Source: Bugulina stolonifera
Taxonomy: Eukaryota > Bryozoa > Gymnolaemata > Cheilostomatida > Bugulidae
Direction of reading: 5' to 3'
Assembly: GCA_935421135.1 (NCBI GenBank)
Contig: OW285191.1
Location: forward strand, 11,597,700-11,661,699
DNA: 64,000 nucleotides
The notes below the pieces were generated by a model. It had not been told where the DNA came from, searched no databases, and saw only the letters and a program-made list of their open reading frames with translations. Below, piece by piece: positions 13,801-27,100 of this stretch. The position numbers and the translations under genes were made by a program. Position 1 is the first letter of the stretch. Every line of letters starts with the position of its first letter.

Positions 13801-16800
13801 TGATGAATTCCATGATGTTTATAGAAACTGGCTGCTGAGATTTTTTACCAGTGAGCGGAGCTGCTGCCGCCACTGTGGCCACCAGAGGTACAGGCTTTAC
13901 TATTACGGGCGTCTGGTTGACGACCTTGAGAGCCTGTTGCTCAAGGTCAATCTCTAGCTGTTCTTCCATGGCTGCTTTGTTAGCCTGTTCTCTCCGTTTC
14001 TTTCTCTTTCCCGACAGTTTGCATTCAGAAGAATCTAAAATCACAGACTAGACTAAATATATGGGTATTACATATGGTACTGTATCTAAGGAAATGATAC
14101 ACTTAGTTGCAAAATGTATTGAGCTGTTGTGGCTGATGCAGATAGATTATGATGGTAGAAACAGGACTAGGCTAGCTTTATTAAAAAGAATGAAACAGAG
14201 AAAAATCTGAGCTAAAGCTTTGTAGCTATTCTCAAGATGACAACCTAAGACAAGATAACTTGTAGATTGTTATAATGTAGTTCAACAATAAGTAGTGTCG
14301 TTGTGGCTGATTTTCAACATGGTAACGTTGTGGCTGATTTTCAACATGGTAACGTGGCTACTGGTTCATGGTGTACAGATTGGCTGGGTTAAAACTGTAA
14401 CATGCTAAAGATGACTGAGCAGCATCACCAGACTAACAGCCGCTGTTGTACTACTGATTTACTCCTAATTTCAGTGATTTGTGCTGACAGTGAATGCTAA
14501 ATTGGTGGCCAAATCTATTTGTGACCAGAAAGTTAATACACAAAGCTAGTAAGTCTTACAGAAATTGGTCTGAACTGACTGGTTTCATTCTAGACAGGCA
14601 AGATGCTGATGGAACCACAGAGTAGAAAAATTAAGAAAGAAGAGAGATTTGAAGGAGAGATTAACAGATTTAGCTGCTATTCTCTTTGGGACAGACGAGG
14701 CATAGAATTCCTGCTAGGATTATCTCTGAGTACTTAGATAATCCAACTACACTATAGTAGATAATCCAAGTACTGTTCACAGGACTGACAATTTGTACAC
14801 CAATTAGTTTTGGATGAGAACCTTATACTCTAGAGTAACCAACCCAAGGGGGAGTGTATGAAATATGCTGCTTTCACCAGTTGAACCACATAAAACATAA
14901 TTATGTATAATATATACATGTATATGAGTAACCCGTTTATATGTTTTTATTCTTGAACACTCCCGTCCATTTACTACTTTTAGCTATACAGATACAACTG
15001 GGTTTTGAGAGAAAGAGCTACTCTCAACCATTCTGCTTAATGTAAACACATGCATTGTAGAAATGATGCAACCAGACATCAAGTAAAGGAAGTATAGCAC
15101 ATAGGCCTACTACACATTTTGGGGGCATGCCTATATTTGGGTTGTGTGTAGTGTTACCTAATTCTATGTTTTGGCACTAGTCCATCACATGTCTGATTAC
15201 TAAGAGAAGATGGGTATTAGGTATTAGGGATACTCATGGGGGATACTGCTGGAATAGCATATCACAGAAAAGATCAGCTTCACTACAAATGTACTATATA
15301 TTAGTATATATCATTATAAAACAATTCATTATAAACCAATTAAATATTAACAAAACTAAGAGACTAGAACTTAACGAATGGACTGAACTGACAGTAAGGT
15401 AGCTAATAACCAACGAATATTAATATGTAGAAGAGTCGTCAGTGGTAAGGGAGTTACTGTAGGCCAACTGAATGGGCGTATAACATTACTAGAAACCAAA
15501 CGTAGTCAAAAGGATATGAAGAAAGGTTTGAAATGCAAATATGCAGTAAAGTTCAGGTGCACATGCATAGTTTAGCCTATATTAGCATGTGGTGGCCAGA
15601 AGGAGGGGCATGTATACAGCCCCCTTAACAGCCACCACACCAATAGAATGCAGCCTCCACTGAGCTGGTGGTGGTTTGTGTACTATAGAACTGCTCTACA
15701 TAAATTATAATATTGTAGGGTAGTAATACATTATTTAGTTCAGCATCTCAGAAACATAATGGGTAAAACTATTTCCAAGTTCACCAAAAGAATGGATTTG
15801 TATGCTAGACATTGGGATGCAACAATTCCACTGTTTTAGTTATCATCTCTTACTTGGAACCCCACAGCCCACATGCAATTACCAAGTTTGCCCAAACAGC
15901 GAATGTATATTATTATTATTATTTGCATAACAGCAAGAAAATAGGGTACGCATATAACTTGGGAGTCGTCCCCCATGACAGTCCTCTGCCAGTTTAAGCT
16001 GTTCATAAAATGGAGTATCCAGAACATGTGAAAGAAGGTTTTATGGTCTATTTAGTTGAAGTATTTTACATAATAATAAGCTTAGCTGTAGAAAGACGAC
16101 TAGAAATGAAGATAATGTTAGGATTAGGAAGATATATAGAAGGGTATAACGTTGTGTATTATAGGCTGACATCTTGTCAGTAGGTTAGAAACATGCTAGT
16201 GAGGAATGTCATGTGATGTGAACGGAGACTAAGGTTTTAGGCTCGTCTGGAATACCTAGTGTGTTATATAATACACTACATATTATATACATATATAATA
16301 TTTAGAGCTACTACAGGACAGGATAGTCATAGCGTGCAACCATTGCCCAATGACCCCCAACTAAAGCCAAACACTGTCAGATTCCCAACATAAGTTGGCT
16401 AGACCTCGTAGGCCCATGCTATAGCCTCATGGTGTGTTGGCTGTATCTAACACTGTTATTTTCCACCAAAAAACTCCCAACAGGTTTAGTTCCTTTGAAA
16501 TGTGATTTATTTATCAATTTTTGCCAAAATTGTACAGTCAAGACGTATAAATAAGTAATTTCCCAAATAGTGACTATAATGAGGAAACTAATCTCCTCGT
16601 ATCTGATTGGTTAAAACACAACAGAGTAACAACCACTCACCATCATAGAGCCCAGCCTCAGCGAAAGTTGGGAAATCTTCAGCCACCCTGTCAGGCGACA
16701 GCAAGTTAAATGGTGTCTCTTGGCTGAGGATAGGAGATTCCTATAAATAGATAATTCAATAAAATATTGAAATGGAATTGACACATACTTAGTGCATGAT

Positions 16801-19800
16801 ATTACAGATGTCCGCCTGAAAAACAAACTAACATTATTGGATAATAAAATATTCTACATGATCTCAATAACCTCTAAAAAGTATTCTAACAACATCATTG
16901 GTTAGAGATTGCTGGGTGGAGATCAAGGCACAAATATTTTTAGAACATTAAAAATTAATACAAATGAATTTAATTTTCAAATTTTCACATAGATTAGAAA
17001 TGCAATGTAATTATAACAAGGAAATAAAATTGAACTTTCTATGGTTCTGTTGGTGAATAGTAAAGAAAGGATACCATTGGCTGGAAGGGTAAGCCAAGGA
17101 ACACCATTGGCTGGAAGGGTAAGCCAAGGGATACCATTGGCTGGAAGGGTAAGCCAAGGAACACCATTGGCTGGAAGGGTAAGCCAAGGAACACCATTGG
17201 CTGGAAGGGTAAGCCAAGGAACACCATTGGCTGGAAGGGTAAGCCCAAGTGATACCATAATTGGTTGCATAGTACACTTACATTATTATTTGTAGCATAG
17301 GTTGAGCTCTCCACAGCACCCTGTTTAGCCAAAGAGCTATCTTCTCCCAGTATTTTATCTGTGCACAGAATTATACAATATTAGAGTATTCATGACATGC
17401 GTAGTATATACAATGTATGCTAGATATTTACTAATATTATAGTCTCATTCTGATTGTAAATTGCACCCAACAAGTTCCTATACCAAAGGATAATAATGCA
17501 TGCCAAAGCCATTCAGCCAACACAGTATTGTACGATAATGAATTGGCCATGAACACTGACCCTGGAGCAGTCACCTTTCCTTATACAGACAGCATTATAT
17601 GTAACACAGCAACATACAAATATTTACTGCCCACTTTCATTCTCACCCTAATCTAGTCTAGTAGCCTATAATATCTATAGCAATTGGCACTTTCCTCCTC
17701 TACACAAAGTTAGACATTTGATATGTATATTTGTTATGCATTAATTAACACACAGAATAGATAGCATACAATGCATAGCCTTGAACATAGTGTACTGGTA
17801 TTATTACACATACATGTATAGGCTGCAGTAAGTATTTATATCATGGATATATTTGCATTTACATGTATGTTAATCCACAGTTTGGATAAATTAAAAAATC
17901 CAATCTCCATAGAAAGTTGGTCATGCCTGAAATCACTTCAGCAACTATGGGAAAATTTTTTAGAAGGAAATGGAAGGGAAATAGTTCCCAGGACCAAAAA
18001 GGAAAGTCAACCAAGTTTTGCTATGAAATTTTGTTTAGTTTCATTGGAAAACCACCGCTTTGAATATCAGGCTACAATTTACTATTAAAGAACACTATAG
18101 ATTAGTATACTTATTTTACTAGGAATTCAATTAATTGATTACTACAAATGAGTTAAAATTCCTTGGCAATAGTGTTGGCACCACATTAGCTGAAGATATT
18201 ACATAGTTACTAAACCAATAGTATTACTAGTACTACAGTGGAGTTATATCACCATTAATTAGTGTATTTATACTATACTTAATTACTCTAGAGTCTAGAG
18301 AAACACAAACATAAATTAGCTGTGATCAGCAAGTCAAAGCTAACTCTAGCAAGTCATTGGCATCTTAGAGGTAGAATCATCATACACTACTAATACTCAC
18401 TGCTATGAAAAGAGCATGTATGGGCTATTTTATTATGCCAATAACCAGTGTTTACAGATTAATGCAATGGGTAGGTAGGTTAAAACATGGCCAGACAGCA
18501 CCCACCTCTGCAGTGGTAATTTCCTTAGCGCACCCCTTCCCTACCATAGGAAGCCCTCTATTAGAACACCAAATTTAAAAAAGAGTAGGCATATGCTCCA
18601 GCCTCCATTGGCTAAAGAGCGGGTACTCACTATCAGCAACCACACAGTGATTCTATACAATGTACAGCGTATAACCACTAAATGGAGCTATGTATTATTC
18701 ATACAAACCTTTACGTCTACGCCGACGCCCTCGCTTTCTCTTCCTCTTCTTCCCAATTGGATTAGTTTCATCCAGGTCCTCGTCACGTTCAGATATAGCA
18801 CCATCATGTTGAGCTTTAGAGAGAGAGTCTGTAGTGTTCTGTTGTGAGTTCTTTATATGTATACTTGAAGGAGGCACCGCTGCAGGTCGAGTGCTGCCGG
18901 CAGCAGCTGCATAGCTCATGCTAATATTCTTAGTCACATGACCTTGTTGTTCACGCTCGTTATACATAACGGCAGTGTGGTATACACTGCTAGTCTGTCT
19001 AAGAGAGGTACAAGAACTACCCTGAGAAACTGTTACTACCGAGAGAGGTGGAGTTCTGACAAGGTGGGCCGTTGTAGTCACCAGCCCCGTACCAACATTG
19101 TTAGACTGTGATTCCAGTGACTTAGCCCTGGCATCAGTGCCACTAGATGTTTGATTCTGGCGATGCATTGGACTGGAATAACCAGAATCGCTATGGTCCA
19201 ACTCTTCACTGTCAGTCGAGTCAGTACCACCATTTTGTTGTTGACGTGATGGCAACGTCTTCCTGCGTAACTTCCGCTTCCCTTGATATAAAGCGTTTGG
19301 CATCTGTTCCAAGGTATGATCTGCTATCTCCGAGGAGAAATCTACAGGAATAAAAATATTAAACTACAAAGTCTAGTTAACGACAACGAAATATTGCTAC
19401 CAAGGAAAACATGAGACCAAATGTATTTGAAGGTGTAATGTTCGTCTTATGAATGAGTTGGTAATACATTCTGTTCTATGAGTGTCTGCTTGTATCCCAT
19501 CCGTTGATCTACAATGCACTTTTATATTATCCACAAAATCGAAGATTCTATCCAGCAAGATGGAATAAAATCTGCCAAACTACAAGTGAAAATAAGATAT
19601 TAATTCTTAAAAAACCAATCAAAATATCAATATAATGGAAGACATTCACCCCTCTGCTTGCTTCTCACTAGTTCACTGACCCAATCTACTATCATATAGA
19701 TAACCACTGCTGACAGCAAGAAATATAGATCCAAACAAGTGCTCTTCTATGAAACAAGGAGATGCTTAGGTAAATTGATATGGATATTGTCATAAATAAC

Positions 19801-22800
19801 AGCTAAAATGGGCCTGGTAGTAACACTTTTCCTTGTAATATAGACCTAACTGCAGATAATGTTTAACACTAGTACTACTCGTAGCAATAGTAGCCTACTC
19901 AATCACAGTTTGTGTGATTCTGAATGAGCACAAGAAACTGATTCAGATAGTGCAAGAAAAATACCCCTTCAAACCAACTGCAATAAATAAATATTTATTT
20001 ATGTAATTTGGTAGTATTACATAACATTTCCACATATGTATCTTCTAGCAATCAATGTATTAATCCTGCTTGACTAAAATGAAATTAAATTATTTTCAAT
20101 TTATTTTATTTGTATTAGTTCCCATTACAAAAGAGTGTATTAATAGTCGAGTCTTACCAGTTTGAGCAGCCGTGTCTACGAGTATTATGGTCTTAGTGAG
20201 AGATCGGGAGGAACTGGTCCCACTTTTACTATTTGTATGTTTTGAGCCGAATTCATTCTGAGTACCGACTGACACCTTAGGCCTCCTGTCACTGCTTGAC
20301 ACTTGCTTCTAGAACAGACAGACAGATTTACTATAAAATCATCACCATCTGTAATGATAGTTATAAACTATACATATATAGATATAACAGTGTACTGTAA
20401 GTGTAGGACAGGTTTTCCTTCTAGTCATGCTGGAATAAGCCCTACGAATTGTTTAGAATATTTATAATAATATTTTAAACTTATCCAGGGTAAAGGCAGG
20501 CATGCAGCAAAATTATTCTAGTATACAAGATTTAATATAAGCTATAGGTCAATCTTCGAATGAATGTCCAATTCATATACACCTATTGTATTTGCAAGCT
20601 AGAATATCATTAACCAATTGTAATGTATCTACAACATTTAAATTCTGCTTTGACAACAGTAAACTAATAGTAAACACAGGCAGCATTTTAACCATTCAAT
20701 ATAATTCTATTATAGGCCTACATAATACTTATTTAGTGTGTAGGTAACAGTTAGTACAGTGTTATGAAGAATAACTAGCCTATGAAGTGTAGAATAAGTT
20801 ATTAGATAGTCCTAAGTATACTATTTACATTAGATTCTAGGAATGGAAATGTAATACCAGGTCCATGTTATAAAGTATACCTATTCCTAATACCTTATAG
20901 CTCAAACTTGTACTTGATGTCTACAGGAAATGTATTGTGTGATGTTGGAAATCAATGAGGCATCAGTTAGCCCATTGTATAAGGTTTAACTAATCTCTTT
21001 CTGGTCTATCAACCTAGACACACTCAATGTATGCGATACCACTGTATAGGTACAGTACAGACAGCTGGAGGAACCTATGCCATCGCCTTAGTACACGTCT
21101 ATGCTTATGGTTGAGTTCCAGCAGACACTAACCTGGTGTTTCCTGTGTTGAGTGTCGCACTGTCTGCTTGACGTTCCTCCATAACCCTGCATGTGTGAGC
21201 TGTGGGGGTGACCGGGTCGAGGTATCCTAGCCCTAGGCCCATTCACTGGGTGTCTGACCGTGGGAGGGGGCATATAGCCATTATATACAGGATGAGGGTA
21301 GCCTTGTATAGGTATATTCGCAGGATTAGGGCACCTGGGTGGTGGGAAGTAACCTGGAGGGTACATACCATGGTTGGATCCAATATGACCGTACATTCCC
21401 CCTAAAACATACACACAGTGTGCTCATTACAGTATATAACAACACATTGCTCAACGATAATCTTGCTCAAACAATGTTATACTTCTGAAACCAAGTGCAA
21501 AATTAAATTTGGTTGGAGACTTTACAACTGAAGTACAGTAGAATATATTTTACATAAATAGGAAATATTTGGTAAACTTTTACCTGCTAGCTTACAAACC
21601 TGTTAATCTAAATATTCTGATTAAGACACTCGATTGAATATTATCAGTCAGTTACCAGTTACAGCTAAACACCCAAATGATCAGAATCAGAATGTTTAAA
21701 ATTAAACTTTAGAGGAGTTGTTTTAATATCTGAACTCTCCCAAACCCACCCTTCTTCCTATGCTAACTATAAACTAGGAAGTAATCTATCAACATAGCAG
21801 CATAGCTCTACCAATTCCACTAAAGGGTTTCCCCACTATCTAACATACAAAGATACTGTCAGTCAAATGACAGATGCTGCATCTACTACAACACCACCTT
21901 GGTCAATGCTTGCCGATGCGTAGGCATTATTTTGACCGATTTTCCCATTCTACTTGGGCTAATTTATAATGCAATTTAACCAATAGAAAATAATGCACTT
22001 ACAATATTTATTGTCATGCAAGCATATGAAAATAAATTAAATAATTGGCGTTTTATCCAAAATTAAGGCAAGGCCCCCTCAGCAAAGAAGTAGGGGTGGA
22101 ATCTATATACCATATACGGTATCAATTGTTTTCTTTTGTAATTAACTTCCTACTTTACCTACAGAATTTACCAACAAAGTCTCGTACTCTGGAGAGAAAC
22201 TATTTCAAGTAAAAAACTTTAACTTTAATTTGCAGGCTGACACTAATTTACTTGTCACATTCTATTCAACTTGGCACTGGTCAACACCCCAAGGAAATTG
22301 ATTTTGGCGTTAACATACCTTCCGCAGAATTCCACCAATTAAATTCAATTATAATAATTAATTTGACCACAAGTTACAATTTTTGACTTTTACCAATGTC
22401 TTTTAGTTTAGGGAGTATTTAAAATTAATTTGGTTTATAAAGATAGAAAATAATAATACGCATGGGCCTATTTACTGTAAAACATTGATGACTTGCTGTC
22501 AATTTGTCAGCATGTATGCACACTGACTATTTATGGATGTGAGATGTTTGCACTATGCTATCAAATAGCAGGAGACTAAACAGATTATGCATTACAAAAC
22601 TATGATAAGTCTAGACTCTAGTGTAGAGCTACTGGTATTGTATGTAATAGAGTAAGCTACCGATCAGCAAAGATTATATACCTAAAGGGGCATAAGATTC
22701 CATATAGGGGGTGTAGAGGGTCTTTGGACGTGATAAGGAATGAGACGTAGATAAGCCTGCTGCAGGATTTGTACGCTGGCTTAGAACCATTGTTGAAGAG

Positions 22801-24092
22801 CAAGGTTGGTTGTAGTAGAATACTGACAGCAGAACATCCAGATTATAAAGATACGGATGTGATTGTCTGATTGTCGATTCTGCCAAAACCTCTACCCAAT
22901 AAAATCCTCTGGCTTAGGCAGAACATAGATTACTTAGGAAGATATATCAAAGTTAACCTATTGCTAGTAACCCGCAGGTAAAATCGGATACAGCTAGGGA
23001 TGTTACTGACTTACCTGCAACAGGAGCAGGCGGCCGGCCACCTATATGTGTGAAGAAAGCATGAGCTGGGAATACTGATGGGTGGCCATTATGTTTCCTG
23101 TCAACAGAGCAATGCGGCTGATTGGATGGGAGGGGTTTGTGAGAATGCATATTATAAGTTGTCCCCGCAGCTCTAAAATATACAGAGCATACATGTCAGA
23201 TAAGCAGGCATATGTTCCACTAACAAATATCTCTACAACATAGCCAACCCATGATGAGAATGAGAATAGAACACAGTCTATGTATCCTACTACATGTAGC
23301 CTAATATAATTTTCTCATGCATAGTACAAGGTAGAACAAGATTAAAGTGTGGAATTATGGGTAAGGTTTAGATTAGGATTTGCCTAATCCATCACTCTTG
23401 GATATAAATGGGCTAAAGGGTAGTATGGCAAACTCTAATGATAGGGGAGCGATTAAAGTAATGGACTGATAAGACCATAGCAAACTAATACGCTGCTTTA
23501 GAGATTAGGGTGGATTAACAGACCAGATTAGAGAATCTCTATTCCCTCAATAATGATATTAAAAGATCTAAGAAAATGAAATGATCAATTGCACTGAGGA
23601 GTCAAGGTTGATGTAATGGTCATAGGCGGTAGAGATAGAGAAAGGAAACTTTGCCCTTTTTATGAATGTATAAACATGCATAATATTATATTACTATAAC
23701 ATATATGTCTGATCAATTAAAATACAGATATTAATCAAAATCAGAGTTCATTCTATCAGAGAATTGAAACCATGAATAGGTTCTGCACATTACATTTGGG
23801 AGTTTTAATAAATAAAAATTAAATTTGGGGTCAATAAACAAGAGTTAGACCTATTATATCGGTGATGATTGAGAAGCAAATAATGTTCTTACGAAAGGGA
23901 TCTTGGATTATGTAGACCATTTTTCTTGTTTTGCTGTGAGGCAGACTCTGTAACAAATGGGTAGCAGTTGAACATATACGTGGGGAGACTGGCTGCTTCA
24001 TGAGTTGGTACAAATTCAGCAGCTTCTGCCGACAGCTGGCATGCTGCTGCTGACAGATCGCCTTCTGCCACTTGCTCCGGATCCTTCTTCAT
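4848..24092 (-). CDS. SECISBP2: SECIS-binding protein 2 (SECISBP2/SECISBP2L-like), complete
   Basis: Binds the SECIS hairpin of selenoprotein mRNAs through an L7Ae-type domain and recruits the Sec elongation machinery so that UGA is read as selenocysteine. Coding exons, 5' to 3': 23893–24092, 23015–23172, 22682–22879, 21133–21401, 20158–20308, 18709–19341, 17282–17358, 16641–16740, 13784–14034, 12562–12758, 11800–11936, 10662–10836, 10164–10384, 8548–8702, 6641–6931, 6045–6255, 5821–5888, 5442–5611, 4848–5103. They sum to 3918 nt (1305 codons) with every phase matching. The start ATG has an in-frame TAG three codons upstream. The SID-like motif KKPSALKKVILKEREERKR (~725–743) and RNA-binding core (KAKTKRRLVLGLREVTKHLK, VIISPNLEKIQSKGG, VPFVFALGRR, VPVSVVGVFNY; ~850–990) match SBP2. 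The N-terminal 600 residues are low-complexity with DHSDSGYSSP and a basic run (KKRKRKRGRRRRRK). A Ser/Asp-rich tail of ~310 residues follows the RNA-binding core. Vertebrates have two paralogues; length fits SECISBP2L better, but orthology is not resolved. Confidence 0.93.
7419..8432. mobile_element. Non-autonomous hAT-type transposon in a SECISBP2 intron
   Basis: The element proper is 7427–8424 (998 bp). It has 14-base terminal inverted repeats TAGTGCTGGGCGGT (7427–7440) and ACCGCCCAGCACTA (8411–8424), and is flanked by the perfect 8-base duplication CTACAACC (7419–7426 and 8425–8432). An 8-bp target duplication with TAGNG-type ends is the hallmark of the hAT superfamily. Subterminal regions are full of CGGTT/AACCG words, which in hAT elements serve as transposase sites. 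There is no transposase frame, so mobility would need a transposase in trans. It lies in the intron between the exons at 8548–8702 and 6641–6931. Confidence 0.92.
7600..8235. repeat. Three diverged tandem units inside the hAT element
   Basis: The block CCTTATAATTCGATGCCATC and its close relatives start at 7641, 7833 and 8061 (spacings 192 and 228). Each is followed by ACTTAGCT, TCACCCAG, an AT-rich stretch and an (A)AAATGGC(T/G/C)GCCATT palindrome. The units are clearly related but diverged, so the triplication is older than, or has drifted since, the insertion. Confidence 0.85.
9910..10053. repeat. 76-bp tandem duplication in a SECISBP2 intron
   Basis: The segment starting TAACATACCCTACTATCTGC at 9910 repeats at 9986. 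The second copy lacks about seven bases (TGATATG) and is otherwise nearly identical, so the event is recent. Confidence 0.9.
10440..10620. repeat. TACATGTA / ATACAGTGTAT simple-repeat tract
   Basis: Palindromic ACATGTACATGT blocks alternate with ATACAGTGTATAC blocks several times. Frames translated across it are repeat-derived. It sits in the intron between the SECISBP2 exons at 10662–10836 and 10164–10384, close to the donor of the former. Confidence 0.8.
14300..14353. repeat. Perfect 27-bp tandem duplication
   Basis: Two identical 27-base copies (GTTGTGGCTGATTTTCAACA then TGGTAAC) lie back to back in a SECISBP2 intron. Confidence 0.9.
17071..17250. repeat. 30-bp minisatellite, six copies, in a SECISBP2 intron
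   Basis: Six head-to-tail copies of a 30-base unit (ACACCATTGGCTGGAAGGGT then AAGCCAAGGA) are almost identical. The unit length is a multiple of three and free of stops in several frames, so long frames appear on both strands. None joins the neighbouring exon (17282–17358) in frame through a splice site. Confidence 0.95.
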
Positions 24093-24122
24093 ATTAGTCT
24101 AGTTATTCAATCATACATAATC

Positions 24123-27100
24123 CTACAAATGAATTAACACAGGGTTAGTAAATGAAACTATAGTCTGTAACAATATTAATGGCTGCTACAACAGTAAGCA
24201 CTACCACTGCGTCTTATAAAGTCTGCTACAAAACTGCCCAATAAAATTTGTGTGGAAGTCAATGGATACTGTGGCCAAGCAACTAAAACATGTCATTGAT
24301 ATTACAGATAAATTAAAATATGTTGAGCAAAATCAACAACACTATTAGAATTAAATTTAGGCTCTATAAGCTAAAATTGTACTTGGCCAAGATTTCAGTT
24401 TCGCCCATCACAGTGTTGGTTTCCATCCGACAGATGGAAGTTAAGGAGTGATCCTCAAACTGAAAAATGGCTTCCATATGACCAGACCTTTACTAAAGGA
24501 CAGGACACGCCAGAAAATAGTAGCCCAGTATTATGTTTTCTATGACGAGTACACACCTGATGCTCTCTGTATACCTCAACTACCAATCCATAATTCCACA
24601 AAATTTTCTAGGAAAGTACAGTTCAGTACGCGATGACTTTTCTTGGAATCAAATAAACTAACAAAAGAAACTGTATTTAATTTCTAACGAATTTTAAAAG
24701 TTACTATGTTCCACTGAGCCAATGATCTCTGCTGACTGAGCACTGTAGACTCATCAGGTTGTTGATGAACTAATAACAATTATTCTATTATTGCAAAATT
24801 CATGTCTAGGCCACTGCTCATTAAAATATTTTAATCACTTCATTGGGGTCAAGACATTAATCTTAATTATAGTATGAACTGACAATTATTATTTCTTAAA
24901 ATTTACTGTAGCCGCCCCAAGCTTAATTTCCAACTGGAATTGAAAATGTTACAATAATTAAAATCATATTCCATACTCATGTCCGGCTTAAGATCACCTG
25001 GTTCATTGAGAACTTGTCCATTGCAAAAGATTCCTTATGAATGATTAAAATGGCTGAAACCACAACTTTTGGTTTACACTAGATATAACAGGGTGAGAGA
25101 CTGAGGGTGCCAACTGGATGTATTACACAAGTGACGTTCGACTACCAGCAGAATAATCCTGTGTAGTTCTATCTCCGTGATACCACACAGCAACTAATAG
25201 TCTATACTATTACGCTGGACATTTAAATAGGAGGTGCTGCACACTTGATTGTATTATTGTTATGCCACATGCTACACAATGTGCATTTCCATGAAACCCT
25301 TGCGAAGGAAGCTGGCATGTAGGCTATATACATGTACATTGTACATGTATATAATATATAAAGTAATGAAATGAAATTGGGATTAGTTAACCAATCAGCA
25401 TTTAGCTTACATTACACTGTACTAATTACATTCCAGTAGCAGACTACTTTCTCCTAAATAGTATTGTAAATACCACTTACATTAGGCCTACATATAACTT
25501 ACACGTGCTTTGGCAACATTTGATACACTTGTATATCATGTACACTGATATGTACTTTACAATGAGTATTTCCAATGAGTCTGATTAAGATGATGTAAGA
25601 GACTTTATATTAATGTTAATAGGTTAATAAAGAGAAAAGAGCTAATGGAGATTTATCACCAACTAAATAGTATGGGTGTCCATCTCTGTTGCCTTTTCCA
25701 TTATAAGCTACATGTACATATACATGTAGCTCATAGTATAAATTTTCAAAGCTGGTCTAGAAACATAGGACCAGCATGAATTAAAAGTGAGTCAATACAG
25801 GAGATGAAGCATAGAGTTCTACGATATGAAGTGACAAAAAATAATAATTATAGTAACTAGTACTATTTTCATTCTTTTAGTTTATGATTGATTGGGTGAA
25901 CCGGTAGCAAAAACTCAAATTACTTGCAACAGAGATTGAAGCACCATTCCTATGATACATGTAGCTCTGAGAAATGACAGTTAAATCATAAGACAAAATA
26001 TCACCAGTAAACAATGGGTAGCTATGCATTCATTGTTTGCCTAAACATTAACAAGAAAAGAAACAATACCAGGAATCAATTGAAGATCAATAACTGCTAA
26101 TTGATATGCAACATTATGCAGGTAGATATCATAGACTGCATGTAGTAGCCATTTGAGGTGAAACTTGTAGGTTATCAGAAAGCATGTATGGGCCAAAAGA
26201 TAAACTGCATGTACAAGACAGGTGGCAGTAATTAGGGACAGGAAAATGTTGCTGATCATGTTTTTATGCAGTCAGCAGTTTGTACATGTGTTGCCACTTG
26301 ACTATTATTATCATTTCACTTACAATACAATGAAATTTAAGATAGGCTAGCCTGCCTGCTAGTTGTACATATGCAAGGTGCTCCTAGTGCTCCCTTGTGT
26401 CATTAGTAATAGAGCTGTAGAAGAGTGCAAGTAATGGTTTCCAGTACTAGCTGACTTGAGTAGCTTTACATTATGATTAACTGTAAACCTAACTAATCAC
26501 AATCAACTGCGATGACTCCATCCCAAATCAGTCATGCTCTAGGTGGAGCAAGTTAATTAATTTAATCCAAAAATTAGCAATCGAAATGCTAGTATATGAC
26601 ACAACCTATTAGTTCTGTTGCTTAGAACTGATGACCAACACAAATCATCGAGAATTTCTTCAGCAAAAGAGATTGTGCCATTATTTAGCACCTTGAGAAT
26701 CTGAGATATGACAGGAGTTAAAAATTAAATACTCTAATTTAAAACTGAGCATAATCCATTCAGCATGACTTAGAAGCTAAGATTCAAGATCATCAGACCA
26801 TATAATTTTACAGTTTAAATGAGATTCTCCACTTACGTTCAGGATTACAGATTAGATCCTAAATTATTTACAGAGTTAAGAATAGATAAACCGTTATCAA
26901 TCATAAACTAAAGGGTGCAGCTTGTTCCAATAGCTCATCCTTTGGCTCAGCGTAAGTCAGAACCAGGCGTCATATAAGACAAAAAAGTCATATAACACAA
27001 AAACGCCACTAGAGTATTATATTAAACCATGTTTATGGTGCACCAGGCCTACATTACTATACCAATTTTCACAAACCCAACAGCACATATGCTTATGGAA

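Noticed and set aside
16977..17332. Long overlapping frames on both strands with repeats such as LPANGVPW
   Set aside because: Artefact of the stop-free 30-bp minisatellite.
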